This document shows positions 51,260 to 59,068 of a stretch of DNA of 64,000 nucleotides, one piece after another. The DNA lies in assembly GCA_963749605.1 (NCBI GenBank), contig CAVVNN010000004.1, positions 248,001 to 312,000 on the forward strand, written 5' to 3'. Source of the stretch: CAVVNN01 sp963749605 (lineage in GTDB: Bacteria > Actinomycetota > Thermoleophilia > Solirubrobacterales > 70-9). Under the pieces are notes generated by a model that was given only the letters and a program-made list of their open reading frames with translations, was not told where the DNA came from and did no database searches. Position 1 is the stretch's first letter, and every line of letters begins with the position of its first letter. Both the position numbers and the translations under genes were made by a program.

Positions 51260-51866
51260 AGCGGCCGTGCTCGGCAAGAGCGCCAAAGCGGACCTGCCCA
51301 AAGAGCTGTTCGGGGAGGCGTTCCATCACTCGCTGGTCCACGAGGCGGCTAGCGCCGACCTTGCGGCCCGCCGCCGCGGCACCGCCTCGACGCTGACCCG
51401 TGGCGAGGTTGCCTTCACGACCGCCAAGGCCTGGCGACAGAAGGGCACCGGCCGCGCTCGCGTCGGCGCCCTTGGCGTCTCCAGCCGCTACGGCGGTGGC
51501 GTCACCTTCGGCCCCAAGCCGCGCCACTACACGGTCAAGGTCAACCGCAAAGCCCGCCGCAAGGCGATGCGGGCGGCACTCTCGGTCCATGCCGAGCGTG
51601 GCAGCGTCGCCGTCCTTGACGCTTCCGCCTTCGATACGCCTTCGACCAAACAGGCCGCGGCGGCGCTGGCCAAATGGGGGGCCAAGAGCCCGACCCTGCT
51701 GGTCCTCACCGCCGAGGAGACCGGTGCGATGAAGAGCTTCCGCAACATCCCGCGCACTCACGTGATCGAGGTCGGCGCCACCGGGGTCGCCGACGTGATC
51801 GGCGCCGCCGCGCTCGTTCTCTCCGAGACCGCGCTGGCGAAGCTGCAGGAGCGCTTGGGGGGCTGA
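51252..51866 (+). CDS. rplD: 50S ribosomal protein L4
   Basis: 204-residue uL4. The tunnel loop WRQKGTGRARVGALGVSSRYGGGVTFGPKPRHY is intact. In many bacteria L4 controls S10 operon transcription and translation. Overlaps rplC by 8 nt and rplW by 1 nt. Confidence 0.96.
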   Translation: MIKAAVLGKSAKADLPKELFGEAFHHSLVHEAASADLAARRRGTASTLTRGEVAFTTAKAWRQKGTGRARVGALGVSSRYGGGVTFGPKPRHYTVKVNRKARRKAMRAALSVHAERGSVAVLDASAFDTPSTKQAAAALAKWGAKSPTLLVLTAEETGAMKSFRNIPRTHVIEVGATGVADVIGAAALVLSETALAKLQERLGG

Positions 51867-52159
51867 TGGACGCGCGCAACATCCTCATCCGTCCGGTGAT
51901 CTCGGAGAAGAGCTACGCGCTGATCGCCGAAGGCAAGTACACGTTCCGGGTCGACGATCGCGCCCACAAGACGCAGATCGCCCATGCCGTCGAGGAGGTC
52001 TTCGGCGTCAAGGTCGCAGCGGTGCGCACCGCCAAGGTGCGCTCGAAGCCGAAGCGCCGCGGTCTGCACCAGGGCCGCACCAGAGCCTGGAAGAAGGCGG
52101 TCGTCCAAGTCGCTCCGGGCGAACGGATCGAGCTGTTCGAGGGCGCTGAGACCGCGTAA
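51866..52159 (+). CDS. rplW: 50S ribosomal protein L23
   Basis: 97-residue uL23 at the tunnel exit, the docking site for trigger factor and SRP. ILIRPVISEKSYALIAEGKYTFRVDDRAHKTQIAHAVEEVFGVKV and KVRSKPKRRGLHQGRTRAWKKAVV are typical. Starts in a TGATG overlap with rplD. Confidence 0.96.
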   Translation: MDARNILIRPVISEKSYALIAEGKYTFRVDDRAHKTQIAHAVEEVFGVKVAAVRTAKVRSKPKRRGLHQGRTRAWKKAVVQVAPGERIELFEGAETA

Positions 52160-52172
52160 GGACCGAATAGAG

Positions 52173-53018
52173 ATGCCGAACCGAAAGACGAAACCGACCA
52201 GCCCGGGGCGCCGCTTCGCGACTTACCCCCTGCGTGAGCAGGTCACCGCGAGCGAGCCGGAGCGCAAGCTGACCGAGGGGTTGCGCAAATCCGGCGGGCG
52301 CAACGTCAACGGCCGCGTCACCGCGCGGCATCGCGGTGGCGGCGCCAAGCGCCGCTACCGCCAGATCGATTTCAAGCGCCTCAAGGACGGTGTGCCGGCG
52401 AAGGTGGCGAGCGTCGAGTACGACCCCAATCGCAGCTGCTACATCGCCCTGCTCCACTACGCCGATGGCGCCAAGAGCTACATCCTCGCGCCTGCGCAGC
52501 TCGCGGTCGGCGACGAGGTCAAGTCCGGCCCTGGCGCCGACATCAAGCCAGGCCACGCGCTTGCGCTGCGCGAGATGCCGACCGGCACGATCGTCCATAA
52601 CGTCGAGATGGTCCCCGGTCAGGGTGGCAAGCTCGGCCGCGCCGCCGGCGCCGCGATCCAGCTCGCAGCGAAGGAGGGGGACATGGTGACTCTGCGCCTG
52701 CCCTCCTCGGAGATGCGGATGGTTCGCGCCGAGTGCCGCGCGACCGTCGGCACGCTTTCCAACGCCGAGCACCAGAACGTCAAGATCGGCAAGGCTGGCC
52801 GCAGCCGGCACAAGGGCAAGCGGCCGCAGACGCGCGGCGTCGCGATGAACCCGGTCGACCACCCGCACGGCGGTGGCGAGGCCCACCACACGCCGGGCGG
52901 GCACCCGGTCACTCCGTGGGGCAAGCCGACGTTGGGCTACCGCACCCGCAAGAAGGGCAAGCAGTCGGACCGCTACATCGTGCGCGGCAGGCGCCGAGGG
53001 AAGAAGAAGAGCCGCTGA
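52173..53018 (+). CDS. rplB: 50S ribosomal protein L2
   Basis: 281-residue uL2 from ATG 52173. RNA-binding RHRGGGAKRRYRQIDF and the highly conserved VAMNPVDHPHGGGEAHH near the peptidyl transferase centre are intact. The upstream open frame back to 51984 is not coding. Overlaps rpsS by 1 nt (TGATG). Confidence 0.97.
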   Translation: MPNRKTKPTSPGRRFATYPLREQVTASEPERKLTEGLRKSGGRNVNGRVTARHRGGGAKRRYRQIDFKRLKDGVPAKVASVEYDPNRSCYIALLHYADGAKSYILAPAQLAVGDEVKSGPGADIKPGHALALREMPTGTIVHNVEMVPGQGGKLGRAAGAAIQLAAKEGDMVTLRLPSSEMRMVRAECRATVGTLSNAEHQNVKIGKAGRSRHKGKRPQTRGVAMNPVDHPHGGGEAHHTPGGHPVTPWGKPTLGYRTRKKGKQSDRYIVRGRRRGKKKSR

Positions 53019-53293
53019 TGGCACGCTCGACCAAAAAGGGCCCGTGGGCGGAGGAGCGGCTGATGCAGCGCGTCGCCGCGATGAACGAGTCGGGCCAGAA
53101 GCAGATGCTGAAGACCTGGTCGCGGATGTCGACCGTCTTCCCCGAGATGGTCGGCCACACGATCGCCGTCCACGACGGCCGCAAGCACGTGCCGGTCTTC
53201 ATCTCGGAGTCGATGGTCGGCCACAAGCTGGGCGAGTTCGCTCCGACCCGGACCTTCCGCTCCCACTCCGGCACCGGCAAGGGCGGCGACTAG
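53018..53293 (+). CDS. rpsS: 30S ribosomal protein S19
   Basis: 91-residue uS19 from ATG 53018 (MARSTKKGPWAEERLMQRV, then TWSRMSTVFPEMVGHTIAVHDGRKHVPVFISESMVGHKLGEFAPTRTF in sequence). Normal length. In the head of the 30S, contacting S13. Confidence 0.96.
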   Translation: MARSTKKGPWAEERLMQRVAAMNESGQKQMLKTWSRMSTVFPEMVGHTIAVHDGRKHVPVFISESMVGHKLGEFAPTRTFRSHSGTGKGGD

Positions 53294-53295
53294 CG

Positions 53296-53865
53296 ATGGC
53301 CGACGAGAACCCGGATAAGAAAAACAGCCACCCGGATAAGAAAAACAGCAAAAAAGTGGCGAAAAAAGAGAACGCACCGAAAAAAGCTGCGAAAAAAGCA
53401 GAGGGCAAAACCGCTGCGAAAAAACCGACGGCGAAAAAAGACGCACACAAACAGACTCCGAAAAAAGCCGCGAAAGCGAAAAAAGAGCCGGCGAAGAAAG
53501 CCGCTCCGAAAGCCGAGCCCGTCGCGATCGTCGTCCGCGCCAGCTCCCGCTACGTGCGGGTCGCCCCGCGCAAGGCCCGGCTGATCGCCGACCAGGTGCG
53601 GGGCCTGCACATCGACAAGGCTCGCGCGCTGCTGCAGTTCTCGCCTCGCGGCGCAGCCCGCGATATCCACAAGCTGATCGACTCGGCCGCCTCCAACGCC
53701 GAGAACAACCACAACCTGATTGCCGACGAGATGAGGGTGGCTGAGATAACGGTCGACGAAGGGCCGACGCTGAAGCGCTTCCGGCCACGCGCCCAGGGGC
53801 GGGCGACTCCGATCCACAAGCGAACGAGCCACATCGCCGTGGCGCTGAGCCCGGAAGAGGACTGA
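53296..53865 (+). CDS. rplV: 50S ribosomal protein L22 with Lys-rich N-terminal extension
   Basis: 189 residues. The last 115 are a normal uL22 (VRASSRYVRVAPRKARLIADQVRG, then HLNLIADEMR-like ENNHNLIADEMRVAEI and RAQGRATPIHKRTSHI). The first 75 are Lys/Ala-rich (KKAAKKAEGKTAAKKPTAKK), histone-H1-like, and contain a tandem duplication of PDKKNS. Lys here is almost always AAA, while the core cluster prefers AAG, so the extension has a distinct base composition. uL22 lines the exit tunnel; the tail probably contacts RNA. ATG 53296 is 3 nt after rpsS. Confidence 0.93.
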   Translation: MADENPDKKNSHPDKKNSKKVAKKENAPKKAAKKAEGKTAAKKPTAKKDAHKQTPKKAAKAKKEPAKKAAPKAEPVAIVVRASSRYVRVAPRKARLIADQVRGLHIDKARALLQFSPRGAARDIHKLIDSAASNAENNHNLIADEMRVAEITVDEGPTLKRFRPRAQGRATPIHKRTSHIAVALSPEED

Positions 53866-53869
53866 GGAC

Positions 53870-54622
53870 ATGGGACAGAAGATCCACCCCGAGGGGTTCC
53901 GCGTCGGCTACATCCACGACTGGAAGTCGAACTGGTTCGACGAGAAAAACTTCGCCGACATCCTCCACGAGGACATGCAGATCCGCGACCACATCGTCGG
54001 CAAGCTCGCCCATGCCGGGCTCTCCGACATCACGATCGAGCGCCGCGGCGAGGTCGCCGTCGACATCCACACCGCCCGCCCCGGCATCGTGATCGGCAAG
54101 TCCGGCAGCGAAGTGGACGCGCTGCGCAAGGATCTGCACAAGCTGACCGGAAGCCCGGTCAAGGTCAACATCCGCGAGGTGAAGCGGCCCGAGCTCGACG
54201 CCAAGCTGGTCGCCCAGTCGATTGCCGAGCAGCTCCAGAACCGCGTCGCCTTTCGTCGCGCGATGAAACGGGCCCTGACCTCGGCGATGCGCTCCGGCGC
54301 CAAGGGAGTCAAGGTCCAGGTTTCCGGTCGCCTCGGCGGCGCCGAGATGGCGCGGACAGAAGGCTATTCCGACGGTCGCGTCCCGCTCCATACGCTGCGG
54401 GCGGACATCGACTACGGCTTCTTCGAGGCGCGCACGACCACCGGCCGGATCGGCGTCAAATGCTGGATCAACAAGGGCGAAGTGATGCCCGAGGGCTTCC
54501 GTTCCGACCAGATTCCCGCCGACGGCGAGCCGCAGGGCGCCGGGCGCAGCGATCGCGGCGGGCGCCCAGGCGGCGACCGCGGTCGCGGAGACCGTGGCGG
54601 CCCACGCGGGGGTGGCCGCTGA
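53870..54622 (+). CDS. rpsC: 30S ribosomal protein S3
   Basis: 250-residue uS3. KH domain GRPGIVIGKSG-type segment (ARPGIVIGKSGSEVDALRKDL) and C-terminal domain (GVKVQVSGRLGGAEMARTEGYSDGRVPLHTLRADIDYG) are intact. The tail is RG/GG-rich (DRGGRPGGDRGRGDRGG), an extension seen in actinobacteria. Helicase-like mRNA entry protein. Overlaps rplP by 1 nt. Confidence 0.96.
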   Translation: MGQKIHPEGFRVGYIHDWKSNWFDEKNFADILHEDMQIRDHIVGKLAHAGLSDITIERRGEVAVDIHTARPGIVIGKSGSEVDALRKDLHKLTGSPVKVNIREVKRPELDAKLVAQSIAEQLQNRVAFRRAMKRALTSAMRSGAKGVKVQVSGRLGGAEMARTEGYSDGRVPLHTLRADIDYGFFEARTTTGRIGVKCWINKGEVMPEGFRSDQIPADGEPQGAGRSDRGGRPGGDRGRGDRGGPRGGGR

Positions 54623-55041
54623 TGTTGATGCCGAAGCGGGTCAAGCACCGCAAACAGATGCGTGGCCGGATGCGCGGCAACACGAAGGGCGGCAGCACGG
54701 TGGCCTTTGGCGAGTACGGGATCAAGTCGCTCGAGCGGGGTTGGATCACCAACCGCCAGATCGAGGCCGCCCGTATCGCGATGACCCGCAAGATCAAACG
54801 TGGCGGCAAGGTCTGGATCAACGTCTTCCCCGACAAGCCCTTCACGAAGAAGCCGGCCGAGACCCGGATGGGCTCCGGAAAGGGCAACCCCGAGGGCTGG
54901 GTCGCCGTGGTCAAGCCGGGGCGCGTGATGTTCGAGCTGGCCGGCGTGCCCGAGGACCTCGCCCGCGAGGCGCTGCGGCTGGCGGGGCACAAGCTTCCCG
55001 TCAAGACCAAGTTCGTCAAGCGCGAGGGAGCGGAGGCTTAG
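54622..55041 (+). CDS. rplP: 50S ribosomal protein L16
   Basis: 139-residue uL16 from ATG 54622 (MLMPKRVKHRKQMRGRMRG, then MGSGKGNPEGWVAVVKPGRVMFEL). Normal length. Near the A-site tRNA and 5S RNA. rpmC starts 3 nt later. Confidence 0.97.
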   Translation: MLMPKRVKHRKQMRGRMRGNTKGGSTVAFGEYGIKSLERGWITNRQIEAARIAMTRKIKRGGKVWINVFPDKPFTKKPAETRMGSGKGNPEGWVAVVKPGRVMFELAGVPEDLAREALRLAGHKLPVKTKFVKREGAEA

Positions 55042-55044
55042 CTC

Positions 55045-55260
55045 ATGAAGGCCGCTGAGGTCCACGACATGAAGGACGACGAGTTGGTGGCGAAGCTGCT
55101 CGACGCCAAGCAGGAGGCCTTCAACCTGCGGTTTCGGCACGCCACTGGCGAGCTGGAGAACACGGCTCGACTGAGTGTTGCCAAGCGGGACATTGCAAAG
55201 CTGCTGACGGTCGCTCGCGAGCGGGGGATCGATTTGGAGAAAGAGCTGAAGAGGGTATGA
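55045..55260 (+). CDS. rpmC: 50S ribosomal protein L29
   Basis: 71-residue uL29 (MKAAEVHDMKDDELVAKLLDAKQEAFNLRFRHATGELENTARLSVAKRDIAKLLTVARER, positions 1-60). Two-helix hairpin at the tunnel exit. Its stop overlaps the next start by 4 nt (ATGA). Confidence 0.95.
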   Translation: MKAAEVHDMKDDELVAKLLDAKQEAFNLRFRHATGELENTARLSVAKRDIAKLLTVARERGIDLEKELKRV

Positions 55261-55574
55261 CGGACGACGAGACGAAAAACTCAGAAGAGACGACCGAGGG
55301 CGCAGCGGCCGAGGCCGCCGCGGAGCCGGAGGGGTCTGCGGGCGGGGGCGAGGCCTCCGTTCTCGACCCCTCCGACTCCACGCCACCCGCGGAGGAGGCG
55401 TCTGGCTCAGAGGCTCAGGACGATGCTCCCGACGAGTCCGCTGCTCCTGAACGAAGCCGAGGAGGAGTCGGACTCCGCTGCCGCGGGTGGCGCCGTAGGG
55501 GGTACCGCCCCCGAGGAAGCTTCAGCTACCGCAGGGGGCGGTGGGTCCCCTGCGGCGACGGGACCCGCGGCTGA
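55257..55574 (+). other. Acidic N-terminal part of the extended S17 frame, before the frameshift
   Basis: A reading frame starting in an ATGA overlap with rpmC. Its first 60 codons are acidic and Ala/Ser-rich (MTDDETKNSEETTEGAAAEA, then SVLDPSDSTPPAEEASGSEA). After about 55450 it turns Arg/Gly-rich and unnatural, while the overlapping frame used by rpsQ turns acidic (NEAEEESDSAAAGG). A one-base insertion near 55449 best explains this. In the ancestor, this was probably the true start of rpsQ. Confidence 0.6.
55336..55571 (+). repeat. Palindromic coding repeat in rpsQ (copy 1)
   Basis: Two conserved blocks, 55336-55392 and 55481-55571, also present in rpsE. Block 2 is bounded by perfect inverted CCGCGGGT (55481-55488) and ACCCGCGG (55563-55570). 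CGCCACCCGCGG at the end of block 1 is the exact reverse complement of the start of block 2. Inside lie GGGGG-TACCG-CCCCC, GAAGCTTC and CCGCAGGGG...CCCCTGCGG. It is read in the same phase as in rpsE, giving GGAVGG then PEEASATAGGGGSPAATGPA. Confidence 0.8.
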
Positions 55575-56040
55575 AGCGTCCGAGGAGGACGATCTTCCTT
55601 GGAAGGAGCGGCGCAGGCTCGAGCGTTCGCGGCTGCCGCATGCGGCCGGGCCGGCTCTCTCTGACGAGGAGCGGGTTGAGCAGCGCGAGCAGGCCCGCAA
55701 GGTCAAGGCGGCTGAACGTCGCAAGGAACGCGCCGCGATGCGCGCCACGAAGACCGCGGGCGCAGCCGGCACCCCACCGGCGGAGCGGAGCCCGAACGCG
55801 GCCAAGGTTCGACAGGGGATCGTGGTCTCGGACAAGGGGCAGAAGTCGATCACCGTGCGGATCGACATCGCTCGGCGGCATCCGGTCTACGAGAAGGTGG
55901 TGCGGCGTTCGCGGACGTTGCATGCTCACGACGAGCGCAATGAGGCGGGCGAGGGCGATGTGGTGCGGGTGGTCGAGACGCGGCCGCTTTCGAAGACCAA
56001 GCGCTGGCGCTTGGTCGAGGTCGTCGAGAAGGCAAAGTAG
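55423..56040 (+). CDS. rpsQ: 30S ribosomal protein S17, frame carrying the long N-terminal extension
   Basis: The uS17 core is at the C terminus: QGIVVSDKGQKSITVRIDIARRHPVYEKVVRRSRTLHAHDERNEAGEGDVVRVVETRPLSKTKRWRLVEVVEK (last 75 residues), all conserved. Everything before is an Ala/Gly/Glu-rich extension holding the palindromic repeat. ATG 55423 opens the frame, but its first codons (MLPTSPLLL) look shifted. ATG 55738, with AAGGA ten bases upstream, would give a normal 100-residue S17 and is the most likely start in use. S17 is essential, so some start in this frame must work. Confidence 0.85.
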   Translation: MLPTSPLLLNEAEEESDSAAAGGAVGGTAPEEASATAGGGGSPAATGPAAEASEEDDLPWKERRRLERSRLPHAAGPALSDEERVEQREQARKVKAAERRKERAAMRATKTAGAAGTPPAERSPNAAKVRQGIVVSDKGQKSITVRIDIARRHPVYEKVVRRSRTLHAHDERNEAGEGDVVRVVETRPLSKTKRWRLVEVVEKAK

Positions 56041-56049
56041 GAGCGCGAC

Positions 56050-56421
56050 GTGATCCAGCAGGAGACGAGACTGAAGGTTGCCGACAACTCGGGTGCGCGG
56101 GAGATCCTCTGCATCCGGGTCAAGGGCGGCTCGCATCGGCGCTATGCCGGGATCGGGGACGTGATCACCGCCACCGTCAAACAGGCGAGCCCGCAGGGTG
56201 GGGTTCGCAAGGGCGAGGTCGTGCAGGCGGTCGTCGTGCGGACGAAGAAGGCGCTGGGGCGGTCCGATGGGACCTACATCTCCTTCGACGAGAACGCTGC
56301 GGTGCTGATAGACCCGGCAAGCAACAACCCGCGGGGGACCCGCATCTTCGGGCCCGTCGCCCGCGAACTTCGCGACAAGAACTTCATGAAAATCGTCTCG
56401 CTGGCGCCGGAGGTCCTCTGA
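56050..56421 (+). CDS. rplN: 50S ribosomal protein L14
   Basis: 123-residue uL14 from GTG 56050 (MIQQETRLKVADNSGAREIL, ending FMKIVSLAPEVL). Normal length. Site of IF6/RsfS-type silencing contacts. Two bases before rplX. Confidence 0.97.
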   Translation: MIQQETRLKVADNSGAREILCIRVKGGSHRRYAGIGDVITATVKQASPQGGVRKGEVVQAVVVRTKKALGRSDGTYISFDENAAVLIDPASNNPRGTRIFGPVARELRDKNFMKIVSLAPEVL

Positions 56422-56423
56422 CC

Positions 56424-56759
56424 ATGGGCAAGACGATGCGGATCAAGACCGACGACCAGGTGATGGTGATCGGCGGCAAGGACGCCGGCAAGACCGGTCG
56501 CGTGGTGCGGACCGAGCCCAAGAAGCAGCGGGTCTACGTCGAGCACCTGAACATGGTCAAGCGGGCCGAACGGCCACGCTCCAGCGGCGACCTGAAAAAT
56601 ACCCAGGCCGGCGGGATCGTCGAGAAGGAGGGGCCGATCCACGTCTCCAACGTGATGCTGCTCGACCCCAAAGACAACAAGCCGACCCGGATCGGCGTGC
56701 GCCAGGACAAAGGCGGCAAGCGCGAGCGGTTCGCGAAACGCAGCGGAGCGTCGATCTGA
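56424..56759 (+). CDS. rplX: 50S ribosomal protein L24
   Basis: 111-residue uL24 with a KOW motif (VMVIGGKDAGKTGRVVRTEPKKQRVYVEHLNMVKR). Assembly initiator of the 50S. Its stop overlaps rplE by 1 nt. Confidence 0.96.
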   Translation: MGKTMRIKTDDQVMVIGGKDAGKTGRVVRTEPKKQRVYVEHLNMVKRAERPRSSGDLKNTQAGGIVEKEGPIHVSNVMLLDPKDNKPTRIGVRQDKGGKRERFAKRSGASI

Positions 56760-57574
56760 TGGAGGCGACGGCGACAGTCCAGTCCCAGGCGGCCCCGCCG
56801 CCACGCCTGCGCGAGCGCTACGAGCAGGACGTGCTCCCGGCGCTGACCCGCAAGTTCGGCTACTCGACTCCGATGCAGGCGCCGCACCTGGTGAAGGTCA
56901 CCCTCAACATGGGGCTCGGCGAGGCCAAACAGGACTCGAAGATGCTGGAGGCGGCGCAGGGGCAGCTGGCGACGATCGCCGGCCAGCAGCCGAACGTGCG
57001 CCGCGCCCGCAAGTCGATCGCCTCCTTCAAGGTTCGCGAGGGGATGCCGGTCGGCGTCTCGGTGACGCTGCGCCGTGCCCGCATGTGGGAGTTCCTCGAC
57101 CGGCTCACCTCGATCGCGGTGCCGCGGATCCGCGACTTCCGCGGCCTCAATCCGCGCTCCTTCGATGGCCGCGGCAACTACTCGATGGGCGTGCGCGAGC
57201 AGCTGATCTTCCCCGAAATCGACTACGACTCGATCGACCAGGTCCGCGGCCTCGACGTGACGATCACGACGACGGCGGCGACCGACGAAGAGGCCTTCGA
57301 GCTGCTGCTCGGGCTGGGTATGCCCTTCGCCAAAGAGGGCCGTCCCGGCAGCAAGGACGTCGAGGCCGCCGAAGCGGCCGAGGAGGAGCGCCGCAAGGAG
57401 GAGGCCCGGGCGCGGGCCGAGGCCGAGCAGGCGGCGCTGGACCAGCTCAAGGAAGAGAACCCCGAGGCCTACGCAAAGCCCGAGAAGGAGGAGGCCGCCG
57501 AGGGCGAGGGTGGCGAGGACGAGGACGAGGGCGCCGGAAGCGCAAGCGACGAGGAGAATCAGGAGAATGGCTAA
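56759..57574 (+). CDS. rplE: 50S ribosomal protein L5 with acidic C-terminal extension
   Basis: 271 residues versus about 180 for a normal uL5. The core (LVKVTLNMGLGEAKQDSKML, then SVTLRRARMWEFLDRLTSIAVPRIRDFRG and QLIFPEIDYD) ends near residue 195. The remaining 75 residues are a Glu/Ala-rich coiled-coil tail (EEERRKEEARARAEAEQAAL) ending in an acidic Gly-rich stretch. Binds 5S rRNA. Overlaps rpsZ by 8 nt. Confidence 0.95.
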   Translation: MEATATVQSQAAPPPRLRERYEQDVLPALTRKFGYSTPMQAPHLVKVTLNMGLGEAKQDSKMLEAAQGQLATIAGQQPNVRRARKSIASFKVREGMPVGVSVTLRRARMWEFLDRLTSIAVPRIRDFRGLNPRSFDGRGNYSMGVREQLIFPEIDYDSIDQVRGLDVTITTTAATDEEAFELLLGLGMPFAKEGRPGSKDVEAAEAAEEERRKEEARARAEAEQAALDQLKEENPEAYAKPEKEEAAEGEGGEDEDEGAGSASDEENQENG

Positions 57575-57752
57575 GACTTCCCAAAAGGTTCGCCAGAGCC
57601 GCAAGCCAAAGTTCAAGACCCGGGGCTACAACCGCTGCCGCCGCTGCGGCCGCCCGCGCGCCTACTACCGCAAGTTCGGCCTCTGCCGGATCTGCCTGCG
57701 CGAGGCGGCGCACGAGGGTTACATCCCCGGCATGACCAAGTCCAGTTGGTAG
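57567..57752 (+). CDS. rpsZ: 30S ribosomal protein S14, zinc type
   Basis: 61-residue uS14 with CRRCGRPRAYYRKFGLCRIC (two CxxC pairs) and the C-terminal EGYIPGMTKSSW. Zinc-type S14 is usual in the spc position. AGGAG precedes ATG 57567, inside the end of rplE. Confidence 0.96.
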   Translation: MAKTSQKVRQSRKPKFKTRGYNRCRRCGRPRAYYRKFGLCRICLREAAHEGYIPGMTKSSW

Positions 57753-57760
57753 AGACGACG

Positions 57761-58156
57761 ATGCAGACCGATCCGATAGCCGATTACCTGACCCGCATCC
57801 GCAACGCGTTGCGCTCCGGCCACGACGATGTGACGATCCCCTCCTCGCGGCTGAAGCTCGAGATGTCGCGGATCCTCAAGGAGCAGGGCTACATCCGCGA
57901 CTTCGCGTCCGCGCCGGCCCGTGTCGGCGAGGCGATCAAGATCGACCTCAAGTACACCGAGGACCGTCGCCCGGCGATCATCGGGATCGAGCGCGTCTCC
58001 CGCCCCGGCCGCCGTCGCTACGTCGACCACAAGCAGGTGCCCCGCGTGCACGGCGGCACCGGCACGGCGATCGTCAGCACCTCGACCGGCGTGATGACGG
58101 GCCACGAAGCGCGGGCGAAGGGCGTCGGGGGCGAGGTCGTCGCCTACATTTGGTGA
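57761..58156 (+). CDS. rpsH: 30S ribosomal protein S8
   Basis: 131-residue uS8 from ATG 57761 (MQTDPIADYLTRIRNALRSG, then STSTGVMTGHEARAKGVGGEVVAYIW). Binds helix 21 of 16S rRNA and is the usual spc-operon repressor. Eight bases after rpsZ. Confidence 0.97.
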   Translation: MQTDPIADYLTRIRNALRSGHDDVTIPSSRLKLEMSRILKEQGYIRDFASAPARVGEAIKIDLKYTEDRRPAIIGIERVSRPGRRRYVDHKQVPRVHGGTGTAIVSTSTGVMTGHEARAKGVGGEVVAYIW

Positions 58157-58166
58157 TGGATCAGAG

Positions 58167-58700
58167 ATGAGTCGAATCGGCAGAAAACCCATCCCTGTTC
58201 CCGAGGCCGTCACGGTCGAGCTCGGCCCTGGCCGGGTCGCGGTCAAGGGGCCGAAGGGCGAGCTCGCCCAGGAGCTGTCCGCTGAGATGACGGTCGAGCA
58301 GGCCGACGGCGCCGTCACCGTCCAGCGCCCCACCGACCGCGGCGAGCACCGCGCCCTGCACGGGCTGACGCGGAGCCTGATCGCGAACATGGTCGAGGGG
58401 GTTACGGAGGGATTCGAGAAGCGGCTGGAGATCCAGGGCGTTGGCTACCGCGCGCAGCTGAAGGGCAAGAAACTGGAGCTGGCGCTCGGCTACTCGCACC
58501 CGGTCGCGATCGAGGCGCCGGAGGGGATCGAGTTCGAGGTCCCGCAGCCGACCGAGATCGTCGTGCGCGGGATCGACAAGCAGCTGGTCGGGCAGGTCGC
58601 GGCGGACATCCGCAAGCGCCGTCCACCGGAGCCCTACAAGGGCAAGGGCATCCGCTACCGCGGCGAGCACGTGCTGCGCAAGGTGGGGAAGAGGGCATGA
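58167..58700 (+). CDS. rplF: 50S ribosomal protein L6
   Basis: 177-residue uL6 (MSRIGRKPIPVPEAVTVEL, then GYSHPVAIEAPEGIEFEVPQPTEIVVRGIDKQLVGQVAADIRKRRPPEPYKGKGIRY across 110-165). Near the factor-binding site. Overlaps rplR by 4 nt (ATGA). Confidence 0.97.
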   Translation: MSRIGRKPIPVPEAVTVELGPGRVAVKGPKGELAQELSAEMTVEQADGAVTVQRPTDRGEHRALHGLTRSLIANMVEGVTEGFEKRLEIQGVGYRAQLKGKKLELALGYSHPVAIEAPEGIEFEVPQPTEIVVRGIDKQLVGQVAADIRKRRPPEPYKGKGIRYRGEHVLRKVGKRA

Positions 58701-59050
58701 CCGTTCTCACCAACCGCCAGCGGAGGCTGCGCCGCCGCCGCCGCGTTCGCGCCCGGGTCACCGGGACCGCAGAGCGGCCGCGGCTCTCCGTCTACCGCTC
58801 GAACCGCGGAGTCTTCGCCCAGCTCGTCGACGACCGCGCGGGCCACACCCTTGCCGCGGTCAACTGGATCGAGCCGGAGCTGCGCAAGCTCTCTGCGAGC
58901 TCCCAGGCGAAGCGCGCGGGCGAGCTGCTGGCCGAGCGCGCCAAGGCCGCCGGGATCGATACCTGCGTCTTCGACCGCGGCGGCTACCAGTACCACGGTC
59001 GCGTCAAGGCGCTGGCCGAGGGCGCCCGCGAGGGGGGACTGGCCTTCTAG
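58697..59050 (+). CDS. rplR: 50S ribosomal protein L18
   Basis: 117-residue uL18 (RVRARVTGTAERPRLSVYRSNRG, then FDRGGYQYHGRVKALAEGAREGGLAF). Binds 5S rRNA. Coupled to rplF by overlap; rpsE starts 18 nt later. Confidence 0.97.
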   Translation: MTVLTNRQRRLRRRRRVRARVTGTAERPRLSVYRSNRGVFAQLVDDRAGHTLAAVNWIEPELRKLSASSQAKRAGELLAERAKAAGIDTCVFDRGGYQYHGRVKALAEGAREGGLAF

Positions 59051-59068
59051 TACGGTGGGCCGCTTGCG

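Noticed and set aside
53340..53520. Slippery AAAAAAG sequences in rplV as a programmed frameshift
   Set aside because: The A runs are in the phase AAA-AAA-G, not A-AAA-AAG, and no alternative product is apparent.
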